Position numbers and translations under genes: made by a program. Under the pieces are notes generated by a model. That model was not told where the DNA came from. It worked only from the letters and a program-made list of their open reading frames with translations, and did not search any database. Below, one piece after another: positions 8,448 through 17,303 of a DNA stretch of 64,000 nt. Position 1 is the stretch's first letter. Every line of letters starts with the position of its first letter. Source of the DNA: Lentisphaerota bacterium (GTDB taxonomy: Bacteria > Verrucomicrobiota > Lentisphaeria > Oligosphaerales > JABHEG01); the NCBI GenBank assembly GCA_018676675.1, contig JABHEG010000262.1:1-64000 (forward strand), in the 5' to 3' direction.

Positions 8448-8818
8448 TTCCCTACATCCTGGGCGCGCGTGATTTCCACCCCCACGGTCCGGGCAAAGCG
8501 GAGGGCTCCGGGCTTCTCAATCAGGACACGGGCTTCCAAAACACGGGCATCGCGCAGGCAGATCGCAGCGATCTCGTCAGCCAGACGCTCAACGAGGAGG
8601 AAGCGCGACCCTTCTGTCATTGCGGCGACCTCTGTCTTGATGGTCTTGTAGTCGACCGTGTCGTCGATGCAGTCGCTTCGGCAGGCTTGCCGAAGATCGG
8701 CGGAAAGCGTGATGTTGATGATCACATCCTGCTTCTTCTCCCGTTCCTCCGGGTTGATGCCGATGATGCAGCGCAACTGCAGGTCGCGGATATGGATCTT
8801 GTCCAGATCTTGTCTCAT
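8444..8818 (-). CDS. folB: Dihydroneopterin aldolase
   Basis: It cleaves 7,8-dihydroneopterin to 6-hydroxymethyl-dihydropterin and glycolaldehyde. The 124-aa product has the expected length, with IHIRDLQLRCIIGINPEERE at the N-terminus, CIDDTVDYKTIKTEV, LVERLADEIAAICL (catalytic-lysine-type helix region) and VLIEKPGALRFARTVGVEI near the end. It is the first gene of the minus-strand fol operon and is joined to folK by a 4-bp overlap. Confidence 0.95.
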   Translation of the reverse strand: MRQDLDKIHIRDLQLRCIIGINPEEREKKQDVIINITLSADLRQACRSDCIDDTVDYKTIKTEVAAMTEGSRFLLVERLADEIAAICLRDARVLEARVLIEKPGALRFARTVGVEITRAQDVGK

Positions 8819-9176
8819 GGTGCGTTCCCCGGGTCGGGTTCAGGACAGAGCGCCGCCAACCGTGCTGGAGCCCTTCGCTTCTCACTGGTGGTTCAGGGTC
8901 GGCGCGGAAGTAACATGTGCAGGTTTCTCCGCACCGGCCACTAATCTTGCCGCCCGTAGTCAATAGATCAACCCGGGAAGTCGTCTCATGCATCAAGAGG
9001 CGAGTGGTGCATCGCGCGATCGCTGATTACGCGTGACGATGCGGAACGGTCGTGCTCCCGAGCTCTCGGCGACTGCCGAATGTTCGCGAGCATGTATAGT
9101 ATACGTCCTGAGCACGCATGATGGACTGCCGGCTGTCCGGGCCGCAAGCCATCTTCACCGATGCCGTCTGGGGCAC
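8819..9176. other. Divergent intergenic region, folB / ABC importer
   Basis: This 358-bp stretch between divergent genes must hold both promoters. TATAGT at 9095-9100 is a possible -10 for the importer genes but has no good -35 partner. No convincing gene, hairpin or repeat was seen. Open frames crossing it are extensions or shadows of the flanking genes. Confidence 0.4.
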
Positions 9177-11105
9177 ATGAAAACACGCTCTGCCAACTCA
9201 TGGAACGCGCTTCCCGCGGTCGCTCTGGTCGTGGTCGTAACGGCTCTGCTGCCGTTCTCCCTCCGGGCCGCGGAGCGGTCTTACCAGGAAGCTCCTGACC
9301 TGGCGGCATTGGCCAAAGCAGGCACACTTCCTCCTGTCGCCGACCGCCTCCCGACGAGCCCGCTCGTGGTGACGCCTTGCGACGAAATCGGCACATATGG
9401 GGGCGTTTGGCGACGAGCACACCTGGGGCCAAAGGATGCCTACGGTGTGACTTACATGCTTAAAGAGACGCTTCTCCTGCACACGCCGGACTACAAGAAG
9501 GTCATCCCCAATATCTGCCAGGCCTACGAGTGGTCGCCAGACTACAAGGTGCTCACGTTCCATCTGCGTAAAGGAATGAGATGGAGCGACGGTGCTCCCT
9601 TCACAGCAGATGACTTCCTGTTCTGGTATGAGGATTTCGCCTCGAATACGTCGTTGTCTCCGGTCTTCCCGCTGTGGCTGAAGCGCGATGGCAAACCGAT
9701 GGTGATGACGAAGATCGATGACCATGCGTTCCAGCTCACGTTTGTAAAGCCCTACGCAGCCCTCACTGACTACCTGGCCGGCCTTTGGAATCCAACCCTC
9801 TATCTGCCCAAACACTACTGCATGCAGTTCCATCCGAAATACACGCCGATGGCGGAAATCGAGGAACGGATGAAGACTGACAAGACCGATCCGGGGTTCA
9901 CACACTGGGTCGACTACTTCCGTCGCAAGACCTACTACGTCAAGACGCCCGGGTGTCCGACGATCAACGCCTGGCAGGTGGTTGACCGGATCTCGTCGCA
10001 GGTGCAGCGTTGGAAGCGCAACCCATTCTACTGGAAGGTCGATCCGGCCGGGAATCAGCTTCCTTACCTCGACGGCCTTCGCTTCAAGCTTGTGTCGGAT
10101 GCCGAGGCAGTCGTGCTCCAGGCCGCTGCCGGTGAGATTGACATGCAGATGCGCCGGATCGGAGGGATCAATGTAGTGGGGATTGAGAACTACCCGCTGC
10201 TCATGGAGAACCGGGAGCGAGGGCGCTACCGGGTCTTGCTCCGCGATATCTTCCGCCAGAACAAGTTCGCCGTCCTGTTCAATTACCACAGCAGAGACGC
10301 GGACACTCGCGAGCTGTTCAATGACCTCCGGTTCAGGACTGCCCTCTCGCACGCCATCGACCGAGACGAGATGAATGAGTTCTGCATGCAGGGCCTGGGG
10401 AAGCCCGGACAGGTCATGCCGAACCCCAAGTCCCGCTGGTTTGATTCTGAATCAGCGGACTTCGCCATTGACTACAACCTGGAAAAGGCGAATGCGATGC
10501 TGGACGAGATAGGGCTCCCGTGGGACAGGCGGCACTCCTACCGATTGCGCCCAAATGGCAAAGTTCTGATGTTCAACATGAAGATTCCCGGACCTCTGGT
10601 CGAGGCCTGTGAGCTTCTTCGCGAACAATGGCGGGATGTCGGGATCAAGCTGATCGTGACGCCTGTCGAATCCCGGTACTGGTACACGATGGTGCGGGCG
10701 GGGAACTACGATTTGACCTGCACAGGGGTCAACACGGGATGGGATGGGTGTTTCATGCACGTGATCGTCATTCCTCCATACTATAGTAATTACGCCGCTC
10801 CCCTCTGGGATCTGTGGGTGCGCACGAATGGCGAAGCCGGTGAAGAGCCCCCGGCCTGGTTCCGCGGCATGCTTGATATGGTGGACGAGATTCTCAGCCT
10901 CCCGCAATGTGACAAACGGGTTGCCTTGGTCAAAGAGATGCAGAGAGTTTCGATACGCCGGATGCTGCGAGTGGGGGGCCTGATCGCGCCCCCACAGGCG
11001 ACCTTCGCCGTGGTCAGGGACAATTTCCGCAATGTCCCCAACCCAATCCCGAACCTCATGTGTTGCCATCCCGCGATTTTCTACAAACGCGTAGACGAGG
11101 AATAA
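9177..11105 (+). CDS. ABC importer substrate-binding protein, family 5 (peptide/oligosaccharide type)
   Basis: The 642-aa product has a signal peptide (MKTRSANSW, then a hydrophobic core to about residue 35, ending SLRAAERS). The family 5 fold is visible in LTFHLRKGMRWSDGAPFTADDFLFWYED, YLPYLDGLRFK-like text (QLPYLDGLRFKLV), FRTALSHAIDRDEMNEFCMQG and the late EACELLREQWRDVGIKLIV. It is longer than E. coli OppA (about 540 aa). Such large family 5 binding proteins often carry oligosaccharides rather than peptides, but the ligand cannot be told here. ATG at 9177 was preferred over an extension to 9033 because the signal peptide begins there. Confidence 0.93.
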   Translation: MKTRSANSWNALPAVALVVVVTALLPFSLRAAERSYQEAPDLAALAKAGTLPPVADRLPTSPLVVTPCDEIGTYGGVWRRAHLGPKDAYGVTYMLKETLLLHTPDYKKVIPNICQAYEWSPDYKVLTFHLRKGMRWSDGAPFTADDFLFWYEDFASNTSLSPVFPLWLKRDGKPMVMTKIDDHAFQLTFVKPYAALTDYLAGLWNPTLYLPKHYCMQFHPKYTPMAEIEERMKTDKTDPGFTHWVDYFRRKTYYVKTPGCPTINAWQVVDRISSQVQRWKRNPFYWKVDPAGNQLPYLDGLRFKLVSDAEAVVLQAAAGEIDMQMRRIGGINVVGIENYPLLMENRERGRYRVLLRDIFRQNKFAVLFNYHSRDADTRELFNDLRFRTALSHAIDRDEMNEFCMQGLGKPGQVMPNPKSRWFDSESADFAIDYNLEKANAMLDEIGLPWDRRHSYRLRPNGKVLMFNMKIPGPLVEACELLREQWRDVGIKLIVTPVESRYWYTMVRAGNYDLTCTGVNTGWDGCFMHVIVIPPYYSNYAAPLWDLWVRTNGEAGEEPPAWFRGMLDMVDEILSLPQCDKRVALVKEMQRVSIRRMLRVGGLIAPPQATFAVVRDNFRNVPNPIPNLMCCHPAIFYKRVDEE

Positions 11106-11118
11106 CAGGGACTATTTG

Positions 11119-12204
11119 ATGCTGCGACTGATCGCAATGAGACTGCTCCTGATGATCCCGACGCTGTTCGCGATCTCGGTGTTGTCGTTCACGATCATTC
11201 AGCTTCCGCCCGGAGATTTCGCGGAATCGATGGTGGCCAACATGCAGTCCATGGGGGATTTGGCCGACGAGAGCCAGATCGAGGAATTGCGGCAGCGCTA
11301 TGGGCTCGACCTGCCGATGCATGAGCGCTACATCAAGTGGATGGGAGGCGTCCTGCGCGGTGACCTCGGTCAGTCTCTGGAGTGGGGGCGTGCGGTCAAT
11401 TCTCTTGTCCTGGAACGCCTTCCCGCCACCCTTTTTGTCACGGTTGCCGGCCTCATTTTCGTCTGGGCGATCGGGATTCCCATTGGCGTCTACTCCGCAA
11501 CCCACAAGAACTCTCTCGGCGACTACGGTTTCACAATCCTCGGGTACATCGGGATCTCCGTGCCCGGTTTCCTGCTTGCCATCATCATCATGTACGCCTT
11601 CTTCCTGCAGACCGGGGAGACGCGTTACGGGCTGTTCTCCGAGGAGTACGCGCTGGTCCCCTGGAGCATCACTGCCCCGGACGCTTCCCTGCCGGATGAT
11701 GCCGGCTGGGTCGACCGGATCAACTTTGCCATCGACTCGATCGATGCCGGCGCCGTGAAGCGTAGCGTCGGCAAGTTCTTCGATTTGCTCAAGCATCTGT
11801 GGATTCCCGGGCTGCTGGCGGGGCTGGCCGGCACGGCCGGGATCATCCGAACAATGCGGGCCAATCTCCTCGACGAGTTGGGCAAGCCTTACGTGACCGT
11901 CGCCCGAGCAAAAGGGCTGGGGGAGACGAGGCTGCTCTACAAATACCCATTCCGAATCGCCTGTAATCCGGTTGTCAGCACGATTGGCTGGGTCCTGCCG
12001 CGCTTGATCGGCGGTCAGCTGCTCGTGTCCATCGTTCTGGGCATCCCGACTCTTGCACCTATCATGTTGAGTGCCCTCCTGAACCAGGACATGTACCTGG
12101 CCGCGAGCATCATCATGATCCAGAGCTGTTTGGCTGTCGTCGGAACGCTGATCTCAGATCTGCTCCTCGCCTGGGTTGATCCCAGAATCAGAGAGTCATT
12201 GTAG
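11119..12204 (+). CDS. ABC importer permease 1 (DppB/OppB type)
   Basis: The 361-aa membrane protein opens with MLRLIAMRLLLMIPTLFAIS, the conserved first segment of DppB-like permeases. A periplasmic stretch follows with LRQRYGLDLPMHERYIKWM and RGDLGQSLEWGRAV. The cytoplasmic EAA-type loop is RAKGLGETRLLYKYPFRIA and the last segments end AWVDPRIRESL. An extra loop of about 60 residues (roughly 170-235, TGETRYGLF to FDLLKHLW) separates two membrane segments and is longer than in E. coli DppB. ATG 11119 was chosen over TTG 11116. It follows the binding protein by 13 bp. Confidence 0.93.
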   Translation: MLRLIAMRLLLMIPTLFAISVLSFTIIQLPPGDFAESMVANMQSMGDLADESQIEELRQRYGLDLPMHERYIKWMGGVLRGDLGQSLEWGRAVNSLVLERLPATLFVTVAGLIFVWAIGIPIGVYSATHKNSLGDYGFTILGYIGISVPGFLLAIIIMYAFFLQTGETRYGLFSEEYALVPWSITAPDASLPDDAGWVDRINFAIDSIDAGAVKRSVGKFFDLLKHLWIPGLLAGLAGTAGIIRTMRANLLDELGKPYVTVARAKGLGETRLLYKYPFRIACNPVVSTIGWVLPRLIGGQLLVSIVLGIPTLAPIMLSALLNQDMYLAASIIMIQSCLAVVGTLISDLLLAWVDPRIRESL

Positions 12205-12240
12205 AACAACAACTAACGAATCCCGAATCCCGACTAACCA

Positions 12241-13365
12241 ATGGCACTTTTCCGCAACAACGTGCGCGATCCTGAACGGGTTTTCCGCGCGACACAGTGG
12301 CAGCTGATCTGGTGGAAGTTCTCCGCCAACAAGCTCGCGATGCTGGGATTGCTGTTTCTCGGGCTGGCCTATCTGACCGTGCTGGTTGCGGAGTTCGCAG
12401 CTCCCAGCGACCCGCGGCGGCGTAATGCAAAGCGCATCCTGGCTCCGCCAACGCGTATTCGCTTCACAGACGAAGCCGGCACGTTCCACCTGCGCCCGTT
12501 CATCTATCCGATCATCCAGGAGCGCAACCCGGAGACGCTGCGACGATCGTTCAAGGAAGACCGGACACATCGCGTTCCCCTGGGCCTGTTTGTGCGTGGT
12601 GATCGTTACACCATCTGGGGCATGGTCAGCACTGACCTCCATCTTTTCGGGACCGGCGATTCCGACCGACCGCTCCTTCTCCTGGGCGCTGACCGGATGG
12701 GCCGCGACCTGTTCTCACGTATCATCGCCGGAGGCCGAATCTCGCTGTCCATCGGCCTGGTCGGCATCGCCCTCTCTGTGTCGCTCGGTATCCTGATCGG
12801 TGGTGTCTCCGGTTACTACGGAGGTCCTCTCGACACGGCGATCCAGCGTTGCATCGAGATCATCATTTCCATACCGCGACTCCCCCTCTGGATGGGGCTC
12901 AGCGTGGCTCTGCCTCCAGACTGGTCGGTAGAGAAGCGTTATCTCGGCATCGTGATCATCCTGTCTCTCATGGCCTGGCCCGGTCTGGCTCGGTCCGTGC
13001 GCGGCAAGTTCATGGCGGTCAAAGAGGAGGACTTCGTGATGGCTGCTCACCTGGATGGAGCAGGGCCTCTGCGCATCATCCTCAAGTACCTGTTGCCCTC
13101 GTTCCTCAGTCACATCATCGCAGGTGTTTCCCTTGCCATTCCGGCCATGATTCTCGGGGAAACGTCCCTCAGCTTCCTCGGCTTGGGGCTGCAGGCCCCC
13201 GCCATCAGCTGGGGCGTTCTCCTGAAAGACACGATGTCCATCAGGGCGCTCGCGCACGCGCCATGGCTCCTGTTCCCCGGACTCTTCATCATTTTCACCG
13301 TCCTGTCCTTCAACTTTGTTGGTGACGGCCTGCGTGATGCCGCAGACCCGTACGCCCAGATCTGA
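12241..13365 (+). CDS. ABC importer permease 2 (DppC/OppC type)
   Basis: The 374-aa membrane protein has the N-terminal segment KLAMLGLLFLGLAYLTVLVA. A long extracytoplasmic insertion follows (about residues 58-140, APPTRIRFTD to LHLFGTG). Then come the DppC hallmarks LLLGADRMGRDLFSRII and GGRISLSIGLV, the EAA loop AAHLDGAGPLRIILKYLLPS, and the ending LSFNFVGDGLRDAADPYAQI. The insertion is typical of the larger Opp-like transporters of non-proteobacteria. No clear ribosome-binding site is visible in the CA-rich leader. The stop is directly followed by the next gene's ATG. Confidence 0.93.
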   Translation: MALFRNNVRDPERVFRATQWQLIWWKFSANKLAMLGLLFLGLAYLTVLVAEFAAPSDPRRRNAKRILAPPTRIRFTDEAGTFHLRPFIYPIIQERNPETLRRSFKEDRTHRVPLGLFVRGDRYTIWGMVSTDLHLFGTGDSDRPLLLLGADRMGRDLFSRIIAGGRISLSIGLVGIALSVSLGILIGGVSGYYGGPLDTAIQRCIEIIISIPRLPLWMGLSVALPPDWSVEKRYLGIVIILSLMAWPGLARSVRGKFMAVKEEDFVMAAHLDGAGPLRIILKYLLPSFLSHIIAGVSLAIPAMILGETSLSFLGLGLQAPAISWGVLLKDTMSIRALAHAPWLLFPGLFIIFTVLSFNFVGDGLRDAADPYAQI

Positions 13366-14433
13366 ATGATGCCTGAAACCATGGCGGAAAGCCGCACAAC
13401 CAACCCGGAACACGTAACCACAGGTCCCCTGCCCGGGGCGACGCCGTGCGTGCTGGACGTGAAGGGGCTGAAAACACACTTCCGGACGCGCGAAGGGACA
13501 CTTCGCGCGCTTGAGGGGGTGAGTTTCTCGGTTGCCCCACGAGAGATTCTCGGAGTGGTGGGTGAGAGCGGCTGCGGCAAGAGCATCACGGCCGCCTCCA
13601 TTCTCCGGATTCTCCCTCCTGAGGCTCACATCGCGGGAGGCGAGATCCTCTTCCAGACGCGAAACGGTGAGATGGTTGATCTGGCTCAACTCAAACCCAA
13701 AAGCCGGCGGGTTCGGCGGATCAGGGGGGACGAAATCTCGATGGTCTTCCAGGAACCGATGACGGCTTTCAGCCCGGTTCACACCATTGGGAACCAGATC
13801 ATCGAGGCCCTCCGTCTCCACCAGCGCTGTACGCCCCAACGGGCACGCAAACGGGCTGTCGACATGCTCAACAGCGTGGGAATGCCGCGCCCGAGTCAGC
13901 TGATCGATTCGTACCCCTTTGAACTCAGCGGCGGCATGCGACAGCGCGCCATGATTGCCATGGCTCTCGTCTGCCAGCCACGGATGCTCATCGCGGACGA
14001 ACCCACCACGGCACTGGATGTGACAATCGAGGCACAGATCCTTCAGTTAATGCGCGAACTGCAGCAGGATCTGGGCATGGCGATCATGATCATTACCCAC
14101 GACCTGAGTGTCGTGGCCGAGATGAGCCGCAATGTCCTCGTGATGTACCTCGGCCAGGACGTCGAGTACGGCACGGTGGAACAGATCTTCTTCGAGCCCA
14201 AGCATCCTTACACGCGGGAGCTTCTCGCTTCTGTCCCGCGCCTCGGCAAGAAGTCCGGTGAGCGACTCCATACTATCAAGGGAACGGTACCCAGCCTTTA
14301 CGAACGACCCGAGGGCTGCACGTTCCATCCCCGTTGTCCAGACTGCATACCCGGGCTCTGCGATTCGCAGGCCCCAGGCGTGTTCGGGCTCGATGATCGA
14401 CACCGGGTGCGTTGTCACTTGTACCGAAAGTGA
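13366..14433 (+). CDS. ABC importer ATPase 1 (DppD/OppD type)
   Basis: The 355-aa cytoplasmic ATPase has Walker A GVVGESGCGKSITAAS, Q-loop MVFQEPMTAFSP, signature LSGGMRQRAMIAMAL and Walker B MLIADEPTTALD followed by the H-loop ITHDLSVV. The C-terminal oligopeptide-transporter extension contains CTFHPRCPDC (cysteine-rich, probably Fe-S or zinc binding in this family). It begins immediately after the DppC-type stop codon, consistent with one operon 9177-15623. Confidence 0.95.
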   Translation: MMPETMAESRTTNPEHVTTGPLPGATPCVLDVKGLKTHFRTREGTLRALEGVSFSVAPREILGVVGESGCGKSITAASILRILPPEAHIAGGEILFQTRNGEMVDLAQLKPKSRRVRRIRGDEISMVFQEPMTAFSPVHTIGNQIIEALRLHQRCTPQRARKRAVDMLNSVGMPRPSQLIDSYPFELSGGMRQRAMIAMALVCQPRMLIADEPTTALDVTIEAQILQLMRELQQDLGMAIMIITHDLSVVAEMSRNVLVMYLGQDVEYGTVEQIFFEPKHPYTRELLASVPRLGKKSGERLHTIKGTVPSLYERPEGCTFHPRCPDCIPGLCDSQAPGVFGLDDRHRVRCHLYRK

Positions 14434-14585
14434 ACTGAAGAGCGGCGGGGCGGCGTTGCTGGCTCGAGCAAAGTGCTCAGCAGAGACCTGTGCTGTGGAG
14501 CGTCTCGGGCTCCGGGTCTGAGTCGACGACATCATGCGGCCGCTTCCGACCGGCTGCGAACGAAGCCAGGAAAGCGCGCGAAACT

Positions 14586-15623
14586 ATGCGCATCGGCAAC
14601 GAAGCAAACATTGTTCTGCGGGTCTCGAACCTGTGCAAGTACTTCCCCGTGACCAAAGGCGTCACGCGGCGGCGGGTGGGGACTGTTCGGGCGGTCGATC
14701 GCGTGAGCTTCTTTGTTCGGGACGGCGAGGTGTTCGGGCTGGTTGGCGAGAGTGGCTGTGGCAAGACGACCACGGGGCGCACTATCCTGCGGGCTTTGGA
14801 GCCCACCTCGGGCATCGCCTTTTTTGACCTCAACGACGGAAGCCGGCCATTCGCACTCTTCGATCTGGAGCGTGAGCAACTCAAGGCCATGCGCCGTCAT
14901 ATGCGCATGATTTTTCAGGATCCCTACTCGTCCCTGAACCCACGCATGAATGTGCGCGAACTGATCGCCGAGCCGCTGCGCATCCACGGAGTGGCCCGCA
15001 CGCGTTCCGACATCGATGATCGGGTTGCCACGATTCTCCAAGCAGTCGGGCTCGAGCCGGGTGTCATGACGCGGTACCCGCATGCGTTCAGCGGCGGCCA
15101 GCGTCAGCGCATTGGTATCGCCCGTGCTCTCGTGCTCAACCCGAAGTTCATCATTGCCGATGAAGCGGTCTCAGCCCTGGACGTGTCGGTCCAAGCCCAG
15201 ATTCTGAACCTGATGCAGGACCTCAAGGAGGAATTTGGCCTCACATACCTCTTCATCGCGCACAATCTGGCCGTCGTCGAGCACATCTGTGACCGAATCG
15301 GGGTGATGTATGTGGGTCGAATGATGGAGCTTGCGGACACGGAGGAGCTCTACCATCGGCCGTTGCATCCGTACACCGAGGCGCTGTTGGGTGCTGTGCC
15401 ACGTTCGGAACCTGGGCCGACCGTCGAACACCAGGCCCTCCAAGGCGAAGTTGCGGACGCCGCGAATCCGCCTTCGGGCTGCTCATTCCATCCCCGTTGC
15501 ATATACGCCACCGACTTCTGTCGGCAGGAAGAGCCCCTCCTGGAGAACGTTGCTCCCGAGGACGCCCCCCCGCATTTCGTCGCCTGCCACTTCGCCGAAC
15601 GCCTCTCCCTGCGCGGAATCTAG
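14586..15623 (+). CDS. ABC importer ATPase 2 (DppF/OppF type)
   Basis: The 345-aa ATPase has LCKYFPVTKG at the N-terminus, Walker A GESGCGKTTTGRT, Q-loop MIFQDPYSSLNPRM, signature FSGGQRQRIGIARAL, Walker B FIIADEAVSALDVS and H-loop IAHNLAVVEHICDRI. The C-terminal cysteine motif is CSFHPRCIYA. An in-frame ATG at 14490 would add 32 residues without family similarity, so 14586 (AGGAAA upstream) is preferred. The stop codon TAG (15621-15623) lies in the CTAG at the edge of an inserted inverted-repeat element, so the last codon or codons may have been changed by insertion. Confidence 0.94.
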   Translation: MRIGNEANIVLRVSNLCKYFPVTKGVTRRRVGTVRAVDRVSFFVRDGEVFGLVGESGCGKTTTGRTILRALEPTSGIAFFDLNDGSRPFALFDLEREQLKAMRRHMRMIFQDPYSSLNPRMNVRELIAEPLRIHGVARTRSDIDDRVATILQAVGLEPGVMTRYPHAFSGGQRQRIGIARALVLNPKFIIADEAVSALDVSVQAQILNLMQDLKEEFGLTYLFIAHNLAVVEHICDRIGVMYVGRMMELADTEELYHRPLHPYTEALLGAVPRSEPGPTVEHQALQGEVADAANPPSGCSFHPRCIYATDFCRQEEPLLENVAPEDAPPHFVACHFAERLSLRGI

Positions 15624-15902
15624 TGGTCTGAGTTACTAATCCGTGCGCAAAATGTTGCAGCCATCTTGGCTGCAGAGGCGCCCCGCCGGGAGAGCGGGCG
15701 TACCCGAAGGTACGTCCCGACCCCAACGGGGTGGCGTCTGCACCAAGAGAGCGCAACTGCTTCGCAGCGTGGCTCTTTCGGCGCCCAGCCGCGGCTGCGA
15801 CCGACGACGATGCGTCAGCATCGCCTTGCGGTCGTGGTCGCATCTGGAGCGTCCGAAAGAGTAAACGCATTTTGTCAACGGATTAGTAACTCAGACCACT
15901 AG
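15620..15902. mobile_element. MITE-like element with perfect 25-bp terminal inverted repeats
   Basis: The ends CTAGTGGTCTGAGTTACTAA... (15620-15644) and its exact reverse complement (15878-15902) form a 25-bp perfect inverted repeat that continues inward with mismatches for about 14 bp. Both ends sit in CTAG, i.e. TA could be the target duplication, the pattern known for IS630/Tc1-mariner transposons. No transposase frame exists in the 283 bp, so it is non-autonomous. Internal short hairpins are present, including an 8-bp stem TGCAGCCA/TGGCTGCA. It abuts the stop codon of the importer ATPase. Confidence 0.85.
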
Positions 15903-15908
15903 TCTCGA

Positions 15909-16042
15909 ATGGCGTCAGGATAGGCGGAGGGAAGTGCATCCAGCAAGAGATCGGCGGATGGCACCGCCTCCCACATTGAGGGTCAGGTGCAGCCAACGTG
16001 GGAGGGGCTGCCATGCCCCGATTGCCTTTGTCTTGACGCCAT
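15909..16042. repeat. Long imperfect palindrome at convergent junction (copy 2)
   Basis: The outer arms are ATGGCGTCA (15909-15917) and TGACGCCAT (16034-16042). The core (about 15959-16016) has GGCACCGCCTCCCACATT and GTGGGAGGGGCTGCCATGCC, shared with the copies at 5134, 53685 and 62758, while the outer arms differ from those copies. It lies between the importer operon and the convergent 188-aa gene, right beside the MITE-like element. Confidence 0.8.
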
Positions 16043-16066
16043 CCGAATCCAGCTCGGCGCGCGGCT

Positions 16067-16633
16067 TCACGGCGCCTGGGCTTCGAGCAACGCCTGGACA
16101 TAGGTCCGGGGGATATTCAGCTGAAGTGCCACATCGTCGACGCTCTTTCCCTGTCGGACCTGGGCGATAACGCGTTCGTAATCGACGCGGATCTTGACGG
16201 CCTCTGCTGTGGTTGGGGGGCGGTAGGCGGGGAGATGGATGCTGGATCCGGGGGCTGGCGGCATCAAGCGCACCTCAGGGGGCTTCAGACCACCTTCCTG
16301 TTGTGGACTGAGCTCGGGCATCGCCATAGCCGTCTGGATGAAACGGCGGGCGACTTCCATGGTCCGTCGTCGGCCGGGGTGCTTGGGGGTGGACACCGAA
16401 TCCAATTCCGCAAGAGCATTCTCAATGTAACCGCCATCCAGGTGCGTCTCCGCCAGGGCGACCGCAGCGGTGTCGTCACGCCCTCGCTGAATGACTCCGC
16501 GCACCCAGTACGCCCCGCCCAGGACGAGCGCGAGGACAATCACGGCGAGAAGGACTGGCCCTGCTCTGCCCTTGCCGGGAGAGGGAACGGTCTCTTCCAC
16601 TGGTGCTTCCGGATTTTCTGTTTCGTCTGCCAT
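16067..16633 (-). CDS. Single-pass membrane protein, function unknown
   Basis: The 188-aa product has an acidic, proline-rich N-terminus (residues 1-24), one membrane segment (GPVLLAVIVLALVLGGAYWV, about 25-44) and a charged helical middle. A proline-rich linker (about 120-145) leads to a C-terminal helical stretch VIAQVRQGKSVDDVALQLNI (about 154-173) that resembles a helix-turn-helix of the kind that counts cycles or binds DNA, but this is only pattern similarity. It lies 25 bp downstream of the pseudopilin gene on the same strand, so probably one operon. Family not recognised. Confidence 0.65.
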   Translation of the reverse strand: MADETENPEAPVEETVPSPGKGRAGPVLLAVIVLALVLGGAYWVRGVIQRGRDDTAAVALAETHLDGGYIENALAELDSVSTPKHPGRRRTMEVARRFIQTAMAMPELSPQQEGGLKPPEVRLMPPAPGSSIHLPAYRPPTTAEAVKIRVDYERVIAQVRQGKSVDDVALQLNIPRTYVQALLEAQAP

Positions 16634-16658
16634 AGGGAAGGCTCGGCGTTACGTCGCC

Positions 16659-17303
16659 TCAGTCCTTTTCCAGGGTCCACCACTCCGGACGTGTCTCACG
16701 GAACGCGTCGCTGTGCCCATCGAAGTGGACAGCGTTGAGTAGGCCGTTATGCCTGAACTGCAGCTTGATCATGCCGCTGCCGGGGGTTGGGTTGGAGTCA
16801 GTGTGTGCGTAAATGAGGTGAACACAGCCGCCGTGTCCATCCGCGAAGATGATTGTTCCAGTGGGGTCCTTGATGTCTTGCTGTCGGTATGGCGGGGCTC
16901 GGAAGATAACGCCGTTGAGGAAGTTGACATTGTACAGCAACTTGAACCGGCGCCCGTCCCCGGTGTTCCACCAGTAGCGGGCGTAGCGGGCCCGTTCAGC
17001 GGGGCACTCGGTCATGTCCTGCTCCTGCAGGTAGGGCGAGATGTCCTCAATCCAGAAGCGAAAGAACCCGCGCACAGAATGCCCGGGTGCGTAGATCGCA
17101 TCGTTGTCTTCCATGTAAAGGTGGTTTGCGAGTTGCAGGTTTCGGAGGTTGCCCTGACAGCTGGACTGGTCGGCTTTCTGCCGGGAGCGATTGACTGCCG
17201 GGACAAGGATTGCCACCAGGATCGCGATTACCAGCACAATTACAAGCAGCTCGACGAGTGTGAATCGGGTCCTGTCAGGCTGTGTGGTTTGAGCACGGTT
17301 CAT
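16659..17303 (-). CDS. Pseudopilin-like protein with prepilin N-terminal methylation domain
   Basis: The 214-aa product has a short basic leader, then RFTLVELLVIVLVIAILVAI (about residues 13-32), the class III signal/first helix of type IV pilins and type II secretion pseudopilins. The rest (CQGNLRNLQLANHLYMEDND, DGHGGCVH, RHNGLLNAVHFDGHSD) matches the DUF1559-like or H-X9-DG style proteins that are greatly expanded in Lentisphaerota and Planctomycetes. The residue before Phe is Arg, not the usual Gly. ATG 17303 was chosen over the adjacent TTG at 17306. Confidence 0.85.
   Translation of the reverse strand: MNRAQTTQPDRTRFTLVELLVIVLVIAILVAILVPAVNRSRQKADQSSCQGNLRNLQLANHLYMEDNDAIYAPGHSVRGFFRFWIEDISPYLQEQDMTECPAERARYARYWWNTGDGRRFKLLYNVNFLNGVIFRAPPYRQQDIKDPTGTIIFADGHGGCVHLIYAHTDSNPTPGSGMIKLQFRHNGLLNAVHFDGHSDAFRETRPEWWTLEKD

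Noticed and set aside
9072..9100. Sigma-70 promoter with TATAGT upstream of the importer
   Set aside because: The -10 looks acceptable, but no -35 with proper spacing was found, so it is mentioned only in the intergenic note.
9033..9176. N-terminal extension of the importer binding protein
   Set aside because: The signal peptide begins at ATG 9177. The upstream codons give a non-protein-like sequence in the divergent promoter region.
15636..15878. 80-codon frame inside the MITE-like element as a transposase remnant
   Set aside because: No DDE-type motif or similarity to IS630 transposases is visible, and the region is dominated by short hairpins.
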